Shown: positions 43,830 to 53,829, numbered from the stretch's first letter. The stretch: DNA of 64,000 bases from Phycisphaerae bacterium (GCA_013360585.1 JABWBH010000008.1:1-64000), one strand, 5' to 3'. Program-made: numbers and translations. The notes: generated by a model not told the origin, from the letters alone.

Positions 43830-44780
43830 ATGGCGCGCACAGGATTGCTGCTCGACGATCGCTTTCTCGAACATGAAACCGGTCCCGGACATCCGGAGCG
43901 CCCGGATCGCCTTCGCGCGATCCGTCGTTGCCTCGACCGGCTGGAGCTGACGCCGCGCTGCGTTCTCCTTCAAGCTCAGGCGGCTGACGACGCGGCGCTG
44001 CGGTCGAATCATGACGGCGCGTACATCGACCGGTTGAAGGACGCCTGCCGGCGCGGGGTGTCGCGGATCGACTGCGCGGACAGCGCGATCTGCCCCCGCT
44101 CGGAGGAGGTTGCGCGGCTCGCGGCGGGCGGCGTGATCGGCGCCGTGAACGATGTCATTACGGGACGGCTGGATAACGCGTTTTGCGCGGTGCGCCCGCC
44201 GGGACATCACGCGGAGCGTGATCGTTCGATGGGCTTCTGCCTTTACAACAACGTCGCGGTCGCCGCGCGGCATCTGCTGGACCGTCACGGTCTGGACCGC
44301 GTCCTGATCCTCGACTTCGACGTTCACCACGGTAACGGCACGCAACACTCCTTCGAGGACGATCCTCGCGTGTTTTATTGCAGTTTGCACCAGCATCCGG
44401 CGACGCTGTATCCCGGGACGGGATACGCGGATGAGCGCGGCGTTGGCGCGGGCGTCGGCACGACGTTGAATCTGCCTTTTCTGCCCGGCGCAGGCGACCG
44501 GGAGTACCGGGAAGCTTTCGAGGGCGCTTTTCTCCCTCAAGCGCATGCCTTCGCACCGCAGTTCATGCTTGTGTCCGCCGGCTTCGACGCCCACCGCGAT
44601 GATCCGCTGGCGGGGATCAATCTGGAAACCCTCAGTTTTGAGTGGTTGTCGCGCGAGGTGACGCGCTTCGCCGGCGAGGTCTGCGGGGGCAGGCTCGTCA
44701 GCGTGCTGGAAGGGGGGTACGACCTGGACGCGCTGGGAGACTGCGCCGCGCTTCACGTCCGGGCGTTGCTCGAAGCGTAG
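43830..44780 (+). CDS. Histone deacetylase family (acetoin utilisation-like) protein
   Basis: A 316-aa zinc amidohydrolase of the HDAC/AcuC class. Active-site elements are RPPGHHAERDRSMGFCLYNN (two His), ILDFDVHHGNGTQHSF (zinc ligands Asp and His), SAGFDAHRDDPLAG (zinc Asp) and EGGYDLDALG (transition-state Tyr). The N-terminus has HETGPGHPERPDRLRAIRR. Bacterial members deacetylate acetyl-lysine, polyamines or other small amides; the substrate here is unknown. The start ATG 43830 follows GAGCAAGAGGG. Confidence 0.94.
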   Translation: MARTGLLLDDRFLEHETGPGHPERPDRLRAIRRCLDRLELTPRCVLLQAQAADDAALRSNHDGAYIDRLKDACRRGVSRIDCADSAICPRSEEVARLAAGGVIGAVNDVITGRLDNAFCAVRPPGHHAERDRSMGFCLYNNVAVAARHLLDRHGLDRVLILDFDVHHGNGTQHSFEDDPRVFYCSLHQHPATLYPGTGYADERGVGAGVGTTLNLPFLPGAGDREYREAFEGAFLPQAHAFAPQFMLVSAGFDAHRDDPLAGINLETLSFEWLSREVTRFAGEVCGGRLVSVLEGGYDLDALGDCAALHVRALLEA

Positions 44781-44880
44781 GCTCGGGGATCCCGCCGGTT
44801 CTCGCCGGATCGCAGGCCAAGAGCCGGATCGTGACTTGCCGTGCGGGAACCTCGCCGCCACGTCGCGTGCTGAAAAGACG

Positions 44881-44921
44881 CCGCGGCGGAAGCGAGTCGT
44901 TCAGACGCGCCTCCGCCGCGG
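44881..44921. terminator. Hairpin between convergent genes
   Basis: CCGCGGCGGA (44881-44890) and TCCGCCGCGG (44912-44921) form a perfect 10-bp stem between the HDAC-family gene and the carboxypeptidase gene, which converge here. It could serve both directions. Confidence 0.55.
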
Positions 44922-44946
44922 TTATGACCTCGGCTTCCCCTGACGA

Positions 44947-47280
44947 CTACGGACAGGTCACCTGCCGCGGACCGACGCAGCCGGCCGGCTCCTCAAGCGT
45001 GACGGTATGTGCCCCGCTGAAGCAGCAGACCGACAGTTTCGCGCGGCGACCCGACACGGTCACGTCATAAGGCGTCCCGTCGATCGCGATCACGACGGTC
45101 TTCCCGTCGTGGCTTTCGTTTAAGAGCACGACTTTCGCCTTAATCTGCCCGTTGCTGCGGCAGCGCCCGCCCAGCTTCTTCACGTCCGCACAGGGAATGT
45201 CCCCACCGCCGCCGCCGTCGCACTCGAGCGCCCGGACCTGCACCGCGTCGATCGCCGCCTCGGTCACCGAGTCGTTCGGGTTGTCCACGGCGCTGAAGCG
45301 CAGTCGGACCGTCGCCGTCGGCGTCACGTAGTCCGCGACGCGGAAAGAAGCCTGAACCCACGCCCCGGTATGCGCGACCGACTCGAGCGTCGTCCACGAC
45401 GTGCCGTTGTTGTTCGACACGGCGACGGTCAGACGATCCTGGTCCCGGTCATCGTTGGAGAACCAGCGGGCGTAGCTGACCACGTAATCCGCGCCGTCCG
45501 AAAGATCCAGCGTGGGGGAGATCAGGTGCGTCGGACCCCCGTCCACATCCGAGTTGCCCGACCGGTTCGCCGTCAGGTAGCAGCTTCCGGAACCGTCGGA
45601 GTCCGTCGTCGGGTCGCCGCGGCTTCCGTCGCCCGCCGGCACGCCCCGCTGCCACGCGCCGTCCGCCAGATCCACGTTCTGAACCGTCCAACCCTGGTCG
45701 GTCTGGAAATTATCCGAGAACGCGACCGTCTCGGTGTAAATGTCGTAAGAGTGCGTCTCGTCCGGGGCGTTCAGCGGGTCGCTCACGTCAACCCCACCGT
45801 CCGAAGTGGCGGTGACGTAATACTGCACCGTCCGACCGCACTCGCCGCCCGGAATCGTCCCGCGATACCGCCCGTTGGCGGGGCTCATCCCCACCGGGGT
45901 GAAGTTGCCGCTTGTTCCGAACCGGTAATACAACGAGATATCACCGGAGAACGTGTCACCCGCCTCCTCCACGGAGGCTTCAATCGTCACGCTCTGCCCA
46001 GGAGCCGCCAGTTCCGGCGGGTTAACGACTTCAACAATCAGGGCACGGCTGATCCACTCTCCGTGGAAAAGAGCCGCCGGGAGGTTCTCCTCGCACGTCG
46101 GGAGAATCTGCTCCCGCGGCAGCAGGAACCCGTATTGTCCGGTGTCACGCAGCTCGATCGTCAGCGCCAGGATCTTGCGTTGTCCGAGGTTCGCGCCGTA
46201 AACCCAGTCCACCGAAACGCCCGAGGCCGGGTAGATCGTGGTGTAGATCGGACCGTGGACGTAGTTACGCCCGTGAACCCCACGGATCAGGTCCGACATC
46301 GTCGTGGTCAGTTCGTCAAACTCCGCATCATCCGGACAGGCCTGGCTCGTGTATCCCCAGGGATACATCACAAGCTGCGAATAACTGTGATAATCCATGT
46401 ACGCCCGGATGCGAGCGTTGTTGAGCACGAAGTTGCGCATGACCTGCGTCTCAGGCTCGGAGAAGGGGCTTGGACCGCGGTAAGTTTCGCTGTCCTGATT
46501 GCCGCTGCTACCCTCGCCGCCCCACTGATATCCCCAGTTGCGGTTCAGATCCACGCCGTATCCGCCGCGGCGGTTCTTCCGCCACATCCGATCGTTCGTC
46601 CACGTGTACACGTAACCGTCCGGGTTCATCACCGGGACGATCGCCCACTCCGCGTTGTCCAGCAGACGCGTCGCCTGCTCGTTGATTCCGTAGTTGGTCA
46701 GCAACCAGTCCGCCAGGTACATCGGTACCGGCACGTTGACCCACTCCCGGGCGTGCTGCCCGCCGTGGTAGAAAATCATCGGTTTGTTCGGCGGACCGCC
46801 CTGGCTGGTGAGACGCATGACGCGGATCGCCCGGCCCTCCAGGCTGTTCCCGATCGTCTGCACCGTGACCAGGTCCGGGAAGGTGGTCGCGTAGGAATCC
46901 ACCTGCGCGTTGATCTGGTCCAGCGTGCGATAGTCGTCGAAGAACGCCGTCGCGGCGCCCTGCTCGTAATTGTTCGCCACCAGCGGACCGAGGTTGTCCA
47001 CGACGACCTCGTACTCAAACCCCCACCCGTCGAGCTGCGCTGCCTCCGCCGGAGAGACCTCGACATCCAGATGATCCGCGCTGCTCGGCGGGTCGCACGC
47101 CAGCGATGTCCACGACTCGCCGGTCAGCGTCATGAACCGGTCCCAGTCCGCCGGGTCGGTCAGGTCGATCCGCACCCACTTATGACCCTCGTACGTCATC
47201 CGATCCGCGCGAGCGACCGTCGCCGTCGCCAGCGCCACCCCCAACATCACCCCCAGCATCGCTATCCTCTTGAAGGACAT
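44947..47280 (-). CDS. Secreted M14 zinc carboxypeptidase with shared C-terminal domain
   Basis: A 777-aa protein from ATG 47280 (AAGGAG upstream) with a signal peptide. The M14 domain (about 110-410) has the zinc ligands in FYHGGQHAREWVNVPVPMYL (HxxE) and AYMDYHSYSQLVMYPWG (His), and the substrate-binding VDLNRNWGYQWGG. The catalytic Glu is in LTIELRDTGQYGFLLP. It resembles carboxypeptidase T/A. A beta-sandwich domain with DNFQTDQGWTVQNVDLADGA follows (about 520-690), probably a proprotein-convertase or MAM-like module, and then the 81-residue cysteine domain shared with two other proteins here. It would trim peptides outside the cell. Confidence 0.92.
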   Translation of the reverse strand: MSFKRIAMLGVMLGVALATATVARADRMTYEGHKWVRIDLTDPADWDRFMTLTGESWTSLACDPPSSADHLDVEVSPAEAAQLDGWGFEYEVVVDNLGPLVANNYEQGAATAFFDDYRTLDQINAQVDSYATTFPDLVTVQTIGNSLEGRAIRVMRLTSQGGPPNKPMIFYHGGQHAREWVNVPVPMYLADWLLTNYGINEQATRLLDNAEWAIVPVMNPDGYVYTWTNDRMWRKNRRGGYGVDLNRNWGYQWGGEGSSGNQDSETYRGPSPFSEPETQVMRNFVLNNARIRAYMDYHSYSQLVMYPWGYTSQACPDDAEFDELTTTMSDLIRGVHGRNYVHGPIYTTIYPASGVSVDWVYGANLGQRKILALTIELRDTGQYGFLLPREQILPTCEENLPAALFHGEWISRALIVEVVNPPELAAPGQSVTIEASVEEAGDTFSGDISLYYRFGTSGNFTPVGMSPANGRYRGTIPGGECGRTVQYYVTATSDGGVDVSDPLNAPDETHSYDIYTETVAFSDNFQTDQGWTVQNVDLADGAWQRGVPAGDGSRGDPTTDSDGSGSCYLTANRSGNSDVDGGPTHLISPTLDLSDGADYVVSYARWFSNDDRDQDRLTVAVSNNNGTSWTTLESVAHTGAWVQASFRVADYVTPTATVRLRFSAVDNPNDSVTEAAIDAVQVRALECDGGGGGDIPCADVKKLGGRCRSNGQIKAKVVLLNESHDGKTVVIAIDGTPYDVTVSGRRAKLSVCCFSGAHTVTLEEPAGCVGPRQVTCP
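44950..45192 (-). other. Shared C-terminal cysteine domain, copy 3
   Basis: Eighty-one codons starting CADVKKLGGRCRSNGQIKAK, with ESHDGKTVVIAIDG, CCFSGAHTVTLEEP and a final VTCP. The spacer before it is GGGGGD, a flexible linker. Confidence 0.9.
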
Positions 47281-47563
47281 CTCGACCACTCCTTTTTCGG
47301 GCTTGTGTGCCCCGTGATCCCCGTCCGGCCGCGCCGGTCGCCCGTGCGCTTTACCCCCTGGCCGGCGGACGAATCTGTTTCTCAGGCGGGAAGCGCCGGG
47401 ATTATATCAGGTCCGGGCGGTCCCAGCTACTGAAACTCGAGCGGGTTGGCACGAGGGTCCGCGTAAAAGCGGATGCAGCGAAAAGGATGCCTTGTCGTGA
47501 CGCGGGGGGTGCGGTAAATTGCCAACGATAGAGACAGCCCCCCATCGGAAAGGAAGCCGAAGC

Positions 47564-50119
47564 ATGTCCGACGCCCGGGAATTGGCGCGTCCGCGGCGGT
47601 TGCTGGCGCCCGTCGTGGCGCTGGTAGCGACGCTGTTTCTGTGGCCGGCGCTGGTGACGTTTGACCCCGGAGACTGGCCCAGTCCGCATCAGGTTCCGGT
47701 CAACGACCCGCCGTCGAACGCCTGCGGGACCGCCGGGGCTTTCCTCTCGTACTACGCGTTTCATTACCTCGGAGACGGAGCGTACCCGCTGGTGTTGTTC
47801 ATGACCTTCGCCGTGTTCACGCGCCTGACGCGCGGGTGCGTCGGACAGTGGGGCGAGCGGTTGTTCGGTCTGCTGCTCCTGATGCTCTCGACGGCGGCAT
47901 CCGTGCATATCATCGCCTCGCCGCAGGCGGCCCCGCTGCCCGTCGGCCACGGAGGCGTGATCGGGTTTGCGCTGGGGGAGTTCCTGATTCGCCACCTCTC
48001 GCGCCTCGGCACATTCATCATCCTGATGTCGAGCTTCATCGTCGGGTTGGTGTTTGCTACGGAGGGGTGGGTGCTTCGCGTGCCGTCGCTGATCCGCAAT
48101 GCCGGCCGCGCGACCAGCGGGGCGATCGAGGCCGCACGTGGCGCCGTCGCCCGGTGGTCGCCGTCGCCCGTGGCGTCGGTTGCGGCTAGAACGGCGCGCC
48201 GCGAAGTCGTGGAGGATACGCCGGCGCTGCTTCGCGTTCCGGCGGCGGACGCACGCAGGACGAAAACCAAGGCGGACGAGACCACATCCGCGCCGACGGA
48301 GTCGTCGAACTCCGCCGCCGGTCCGTCCACGGAAACCCCCGCATCAGAATCCGCGCCGTCGGCGAGACCATCCCCCGCTGCGCCGAGCGACGTCGCGTCC
48401 AAGGCGGTTCGCGCGGAGGACGCACCCCCGCCCGACGCCAAGGCGACGCCGAAGGCGCGTCCGGAAGGGGCCGACGCTGCGCCGCAGGTCGTCGTGCGCT
48501 TCTCCCGTCCGGAACCGGAGTTGTTCCCTCCCGAGCCGTATCCGACGCGCCTGGCGGAGTGGACGCTGCCGAGCCTGACGCTGCTGCACGAGCCGGAATA
48601 CAGTTACTCGGCGCTTCAGGAATCCGTCGTCCGTGAGAAGGCGAAGGTGCTGGAGCGCACGCTGGAGGAATTCCGCCTCGACGCCCACGTCGTCGAGATC
48701 GACACCGGACCGGTCATCACGATGTTCGAGCTGCGCCTGGCGCCGGGGATCAAGGTTTCGCAGATCGCCTCGCTGTCCAACGACATCGCCCGGGCGTTGA
48801 AAGCTCCGGCGATCCGCGTCGTCGCGCCGCTTCCCGGAAAGAACACCGTCGGCGTCGAAGTCCCGAACGTCGAGAAGGAGAAGGTTCGTCTGCGAGAATT
48901 GATGCTCCTCGCCGGCGACAAGGCGCACAAGATGGGCCTGCCGCTCTTCATCGGCAAGGACGCCAGCGGCGCAGCGCTGGTCACCGATCTCGCCAAGGCG
49001 CCGCACATGCTCATCGCCGGAACCACCGGTTCCGGCAAGAGCGTGTGCATGAACTCGATCATCGTCTCGCTGCTGATGACCAAGCCGCCGGACGAGGTCA
49101 AGCTCATCCTCGTCGACCCGAAGATGGTCGAAATGTCCCAGTTCAAGGACGTCCCGCACCTGATGTGCCCGATCGTCACCGACATGGAGCGGGCGGAGAA
49201 AATCCTGGAGTGGGCGGTCACCAAGATGGACGAGCGCTACGAGTTCCTCGCCGAAGCCGGCGTGCGCAATATCTCCGCGTACAACGCGCTCTCCGCTGAG
49301 GAGATTTACCAGCGTTTCCAGCCGTCCAACGACGAGGAGCGCCGCCAGATCCCGACGCATCTGCCCTACATCGTCATCATGATCGACGAACTCGCCGACC
49401 TGATGATGACGTCCGCGAAGGAAGTCGAGCATCATCTGTCGCGCCTCGCGCAGAAGTCCCGCGCCGTCGGCATTCATATTGTCGTGGCCACGCAGCGCCC
49501 CGAAGCAAAGGTCGTCACCGGACTCATCAAGTCGAACCTGCCCTGCCGCATCTGCTTCCGCGTGGCGTCCCGGATGGACTCGCGCATCGTGCTCGATCAG
49601 AACGGCGGCGAGGTTCTGATGGGCCAGGGCGACATGCTGTACCTGCCCCCCGGCTCGCACAAGCTGCTCCGCGCGCAAGGCACGTATCTCGAGGACGCGG
49701 AGATTCACACCGTCCTGGACGATCTCGCGCTGAAGGGCCAGCCGCAGTTCCACCCCGAACTCATCCGCATGAACAAAGGCCCGGATGCCGGCGCGATGGA
49801 GAAGGATCCGCTCTTCGACGAGGCGGTCCGCATCATCATCGAGACGAAGCGCGGCAGCGTCAGTCTCCTCCAGCGACGCCTGAACGTCGGATACTCCCGC
49901 GCCTCGCGCTTGATTGACCTGATGGGCGAAGCGGGCATCGTCGGCGGATACAAGGGCTCGCAGGCCCGTGAGGTGCTCATCACGCTCGATGAGTGGGAGC
50001 AGATCAGCGCCGCCGCCGCCGCAGACATGGCGCAGGGATACGCCGCGGACGAGGAAGACGGTACGATCGAGAACATCAAGCGTGATGTAAACGATGAGGC
50101 GTCGGACGGACCGTTTTAG
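47564..50119 (+). CDS. ftsK: DNA translocase FtsK/SpoIIIE
   Basis: FtsK pumps chromosomal DNA through the division septum and supports dimer resolution. The 851-aa protein starts MSDAREL behind AAAGGAAG. It has four N-terminal membrane helices (to about 180), a long Ala/Pro/Glu linker, and an alpha/beta motor with Walker A GTTGSGKSVCMN and Walker B YIVIMIDELADLMM. The C-terminal gamma domain LLQRRLNVGYSRASRLIDLM binds orienting DNA motifs (KOPS). It is divergent from the carboxypeptidase gene and monocistronic as far as visible. Confidence 0.97.
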   Translation: MSDARELARPRRLLAPVVALVATLFLWPALVTFDPGDWPSPHQVPVNDPPSNACGTAGAFLSYYAFHYLGDGAYPLVLFMTFAVFTRLTRGCVGQWGERLFGLLLLMLSTAASVHIIASPQAAPLPVGHGGVIGFALGEFLIRHLSRLGTFIILMSSFIVGLVFATEGWVLRVPSLIRNAGRATSGAIEAARGAVARWSPSPVASVAARTARREVVEDTPALLRVPAADARRTKTKADETTSAPTESSNSAAGPSTETPASESAPSARPSPAAPSDVASKAVRAEDAPPPDAKATPKARPEGADAAPQVVVRFSRPEPELFPPEPYPTRLAEWTLPSLTLLHEPEYSYSALQESVVREKAKVLERTLEEFRLDAHVVEIDTGPVITMFELRLAPGIKVSQIASLSNDIARALKAPAIRVVAPLPGKNTVGVEVPNVEKEKVRLRELMLLAGDKAHKMGLPLFIGKDASGAALVTDLAKAPHMLIAGTTGSGKSVCMNSIIVSLLMTKPPDEVKLILVDPKMVEMSQFKDVPHLMCPIVTDMERAEKILEWAVTKMDERYEFLAEAGVRNISAYNALSAEEIYQRFQPSNDEERRQIPTHLPYIVIMIDELADLMMTSAKEVEHHLSRLAQKSRAVGIHIVVATQRPEAKVVTGLIKSNLPCRICFRVASRMDSRIVLDQNGGEVLMGQGDMLYLPPGSHKLLRAQGTYLEDAEIHTVLDDLALKGQPQFHPELIRMNKGPDAGAMEKDPLFDEAVRIIIETKRGSVSLLQRRLNVGYSRASRLIDLMGEAGIVGGYKGSQAREVLITLDEWEQISAAAAADMAQGYAADEEDGTIENIKRDVNDEASDGPF

Positions 50120-50463
50120 ACTGAGGGGACTTATCCAGGCTTCGAGTGCCGTAGTGCTTGCGTGGTAAAGGCATGTACCGGCGCGGTTTTGGATATCCGC
50201 GTGCATCGCGAGGGCCTCGGCCTGACACTTCAGGGATTCGCCGACCTCCGCCGTCTCGGAAGCAACTCGCTGTGCGATGGGAGTCAGGGCAAAGCATCTG
50301 TCACGGAGTCTGGATACGCTGCGGGATATCGTGTGCAACCTGCCGGATAGGAGGGTGTTTCTTCGGCGGCGAGACCTCAAAACGTAACGATTGCGCGACG
50401 GTATCCGAGACGTCGGCAAGGATAGAGTTGAAACCTGAAAGCTGAATCGGGATGGGAGACGCG
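50120..50463. other. Gene-free stretch between ftsK and the GHL10 gene
   Basis: About 340 bp with less biased composition than its neighbours. It contains no believable frame and no clear terminator hairpin. Confidence 0.4.
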
Positions 50464-51687
50464 ATGCGAATCATGCGAAAGGTCGCGGCGGTCGGGGTGT
50501 GCGTAGCGGTGGGGGGGCTGACCGGGTGCCACGGGGGGAAGCGCGGCGCCGGGTTCGGATCGGGCGAACCGGTGCGGGCGGTGTGGGTCACGCGGTGGGA
50601 TTACAAGACCCCGCAGGATGTCGCTGCCGTGATGGAGAACTGCCGCCAGGCCGGGTTCAACACGGTGTTGTGGCAGGTGCGCGGCGCGGGCACGGCGCTG
50701 TACCGCTCGCGGATCGAGCCGTGGGCGCCGGAGTTCGAGGGCAAGGATCCCGGGTTTGATCCTCTGACGATCGCGTGCAAGGAAGCGCATAAGCGAGGGA
50801 TGACCCTACATGCCTGGATGAACGTCATGCCCGCCTGGCACGGCAAGACCCCGCCGACCGACCGGCGCCAGCTTTATCACAGCAAACCGCAGTGGTTTCT
50901 GACGGATGCGCAGGGTCGCCGCCAGCCCTTCGGCTGGTACATGAGCCTGAACCCCTGCCTGCCGGAAGTCCGACAATACCTCGTCTCGGTGTGCTACGAG
51001 ATGGTCACCCGCTACCCGGTGGACGGCCTGCACCTCGACTACATCCGCATTCCGAACGACTATCACGACGGTTACGCGGCGCTGGGCGGCGTTCCGGATT
51101 ATCCGCGCGACGCGCAGACGCTCTCGATGTTCCGGCGGGCGACCGGGAAGACGCCGGAGCAGGATCCGGCGGCGTGGCGCAACTGGCGCGCGTCGCAGGT
51201 CAACCTGCTGGTCAAGCAGATCGCCGAGATGATGAACCGGGCGAGACCGAACACGGCGTTGACGGCGGCGGTCGGCGCGGATCCGGATCATGCGTTCAAC
51301 GCGCATTATCAGGACGCGCGGCGGTGGATCGCGCAGGGCTGGGTGGACGGCGTGTTTACGATGAATTACTCCGGGACCCTCGCGGAATTCGATCGGCGGG
51401 CGGACAAGTGGACGCCGTGGGCGGGCAAGGCGGTAGTGGCGCAGGGCGTCATGTTCGACAAGCGAAGCGCCGGCGTCGTCGGGGCGCAGGTGCAGTCGTC
51501 CGTCCGGCGCGGCGGGCACTTCGCCGCCTTCGCGTACAACTCGCTCTTCGAGCGGCGCGGCGAGGGTGGGCGGCTGCTGACGGACGCGCAGTCGGCGTCG
51601 CGCGACGAACTCCGGCGGCAGGTTCTTCCGGCGATCCGCGCGCTGCCGTCCGCAGCGCCGAGGGCGGCGGCGCTGTCCGGGAAATAA
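50464..51687 (+). CDS. GHL10-family (DUF187) glycosyl-hydrolase-like lipoprotein
   Basis: From ATG 50464 (GGGAG upstream) the 407-aa product starts with a lipoprotein signal (VAVGGLTGC). The (beta/alpha)8-like domain matches the glycosyl-hydrolase-like 10 family: VRAVWVTRWDYKTPQDVAAV, GFNTVLWQVRGAGTALY, LHAWMNVMPAWHG and VDGLHLDYIRIPNDYHDGYA. Late in the domain is VDGVFTMNYSGTLAEFD. Relatives such as YngK and DigH process peptidoglycan glycans or other surface polysaccharides. It is likely anchored to a membrane facing the periplasm. Confidence 0.9.
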   Translation: MRIMRKVAAVGVCVAVGGLTGCHGGKRGAGFGSGEPVRAVWVTRWDYKTPQDVAAVMENCRQAGFNTVLWQVRGAGTALYRSRIEPWAPEFEGKDPGFDPLTIACKEAHKRGMTLHAWMNVMPAWHGKTPPTDRRQLYHSKPQWFLTDAQGRRQPFGWYMSLNPCLPEVRQYLVSVCYEMVTRYPVDGLHLDYIRIPNDYHDGYAALGGVPDYPRDAQTLSMFRRATGKTPEQDPAAWRNWRASQVNLLVKQIAEMMNRARPNTALTAAVGADPDHAFNAHYQDARRWIAQGWVDGVFTMNYSGTLAEFDRRADKWTPWAGKAVVAQGVMFDKRSAGVVGAQVQSSVRRGGHFAAFAYNSLFERRGEGGRLLTDAQSASRDELRRQVLPAIRALPSAAPRAAALSGK

Positions 51688-51790
51688 CCCCGAGCGACGT
51701 CATTGAGGCGCTCCGGCTGAACTGAGCCGCGCCCGCGAGGAAACGTTCGTTCAACGCCGCGACGTCGGCCGGTTCCGAGCACATTGTATG

Positions 51791-53239
51791 CTACGTGTAG
51801 CGAACGCCCTGAAACTGCGGCTCGAAGAACCGCGGCAGCAGACCGTCCACGCGGAGCAGACCCGCGCGGGTCAGCTCGAACGCATCAGAACCGGAGAAAC
51901 GCGCAAAGCCCTCTTCAACCAGAGCGTCGAGGACCGGGCGCCGCTCCGTCACGGCCTCCGCTGCGAATTTGCCGCGGAAATACGCGAGGTCAATCCGCCC
52001 GAGCTTAAGCTGAAGAACCAGCTCGCGGATGAAGCGCTGGCGATCGGTCGTGACGAAGGCGCGGGCGATCGGCAGGCGGTCCGAGGCCAGCGCATCGAGA
52101 TAATCCTCCCAGCGATCCGCGTTCTGAAAGTGAACCCCCGCGACGTGCGAGAAGGAAGCGACGCCCGTTCCCACCATGTCAGCCCCGCGCCACAGCGCGT
52201 CGCGGTAGCGGAACGCCGCCCGCGGTCCCGGTTTGACGACAGTGTAGGCGCTGGAGACGACGTAGCCCGCCTGCTCGAAGCGGCGGAATGCGGCGTCCAC
52301 CCACGCCCGCTTCGTGCTCCACCCGGCGACCGGCGGCGCCTCTCCGTGCGCCTTGGCGTCGCGGGCGAGGGTTGTGTTGTGCGGGACTTCCATCTGATAG
52401 ACGGTCAACGAGTCCGGCGCCATGTCCAGCGCCCGCTCGACGGCTGCGTGCCACCGGTCCTCCGTGTCGCCGACCATCCCGGCGATGAGATCGAGGTTGA
52501 TCTGAGGAAATCCGACGCGCCGCGCCCAGTCATACGCGCGGAAGATTTCCGGCGACTTGTGCGCCCGACCGTTCAGAGCGAGCGTCTCATCGTCAAAATG
52601 CTCGACGCCGAGGCTCAGCCGCGTCACGCCGATATCGCGGATGACCTCGAGCTTGCTTTCCTTGAGCGTCCCCGGTTCGCACTCGAAGGTGACTTCGCGG
52701 GCGTGGTCCCAGTGCCAGTGTTCGTTGATGCGTCCGACGAGGAGGCGGAGCTGCTCATTTGAGAGGAACGAGGGTGTTCCGCCGCCGAAGTAGACGAAAT
52801 CGAAGGGCCGGTCACGGAAGCGCTCGCGCCGCGCATACAGCGCGACTTCATGCGAGAGAGCGTCGATGTAGGCATCCACGTCTGACGAGTTCTTGTCCGT
52901 GTACACCCGGAAGTAGCAGAAGTGGCAGCGCTTCCGGCAGAAGGGGATGTGCAGGTACAGCCCCAGCGGCGGCGGGTCGGAGGGAGACAAATCAGAGACG
53001 GGCGACGCCGATGCCGGTGCGCCGGATGCGGGTGCAGCGGAGGTGGGTGCGCCGGTGGATCCGTTTCCGGGAGCCGGGCGCGCCGACGTGACGCGGGTGG
53101 GGGCTGCGGACGCCTCGCCGAGCACGCGCTCCACCGCGCCCGTCTGCCCCGCGCTCCACGCGGAAAACGGCGGGTAGTTCGAGATGAAGTAGCTGCCCAC
53201 CTCGGTCGTCGGTTTGTCAGAAAGGATGTCCAGTTGCAT
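51791..53239 (-). CDS. Coproporphyrinogen III oxidase-like radical SAM protein (HemW/HemN family)
   Basis: A 482-aa protein. The radical-SAM cluster motif is LYLHIPFCRKRCHFCYFRVY (CxxxCxxC). YFGGGTPSFLSNEQLRLLV and VTFECEPGTLKESKLEVIRD follow, as in HemN/HemW proteins, and a C-terminal winged-helix region has GRIDLAYFRGKF. An N-terminal segment, PTTEVGSYFISNYPPFSAW, before a Pro/Ala/Ser linker is not in E. coli HemW and marks a planctomycete-type subgroup. It may be a heme chaperone or an oxygen-independent oxidase; this cannot be decided here. The start ATG 53239 is chosen over GTG 53296 on homology. Confidence 0.88.
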   Translation of the reverse strand: MQLDILSDKPTTEVGSYFISNYPPFSAWSAGQTGAVERVLGEASAAPTRVTSARPAPGNGSTGAPTSAAPASGAPASASPVSDLSPSDPPPLGLYLHIPFCRKRCHFCYFRVYTDKNSSDVDAYIDALSHEVALYARRERFRDRPFDFVYFGGGTPSFLSNEQLRLLVGRINEHWHWDHAREVTFECEPGTLKESKLEVIRDIGVTRLSLGVEHFDDETLALNGRAHKSPEIFRAYDWARRVGFPQINLDLIAGMVGDTEDRWHAAVERALDMAPDSLTVYQMEVPHNTTLARDAKAHGEAPPVAGWSTKRAWVDAAFRRFEQAGYVVSSAYTVVKPGPRAAFRYRDALWRGADMVGTGVASFSHVAGVHFQNADRWEDYLDALASDRLPIARAFVTTDRQRFIRELVLQLKLGRIDLAYFRGKFAAEAVTERRPVLDALVEEGFARFSGSDAFELTRAGLLRVDGLLPRFFEPQFQGVRYT

Positions 53240-53829
53240 TTCGTGATCGCCGCCGGAGCCTGTCGCCGCTGAAAGCAGGTGTTCGCGGCGCGCCACGGAC
53301 TTGGGATTATAACCTTTTTGAAGGGGGAGTTCATTCCCCGCGATCGACGTTTCGCGACAGGGCGGCCGAGTCAGGCGATGTATCCGTGTCTCGAAAAAGG
53401 ACGGACCGCCCGGAGGTCACTTCCCCGGTGTTTTCACCGAGGCCGACCTCCGAACGGTCCGTGCAGGAGGAGGAGGTTAAGGCAATTGTCATGCAGGTCG
53501 CATCCAGGATCGTCGTCTTCGTCGTTCCTTTCTTCGCGTGCCTGCACCGTATGATACGCATTGAGCGGCGCAAGGTTCGTAACGGTCATGTAACCTCGGG
53601 CCGCGGCTCATTCCGTTTCCCTCAATATTGATCCCCGGGAGGGTCGCCATCGATTCCACCGGAGGTCGCCGGCGGAGGTCGTCGGCGGAGGTCGTCGGCG
53701 GAGGTCGTCGGCGGAGGTCGTCGGCGGAGGCGGGATCGCGCGGGCTGAAGCCCGCGGCTCGGGTGAGGTGTGGTGCGAAAGTTGGGGGTTCGTTGACCGT
53801 CGCGGGGGCGCAGGCTAGCTTCCGCGCTC
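53240..53829. other. Gene-free divergent region with repeats
   Basis: About 590 bp between divergent genes. It contains a 13-bp tandem repeat (53671-53730) and a palindromic GCGCGGGCTGAAGCCCGCGG at 53738-53757, but no convincing gene. Confidence 0.5.
53671..53730. repeat. 13-bp tandem repeat, 4.6 units
   Basis: Four exact copies of GGCGGAGGTCGTC plus a partial unit, about 100 bp upstream of the HlyD-type gene. Confidence 0.9.
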
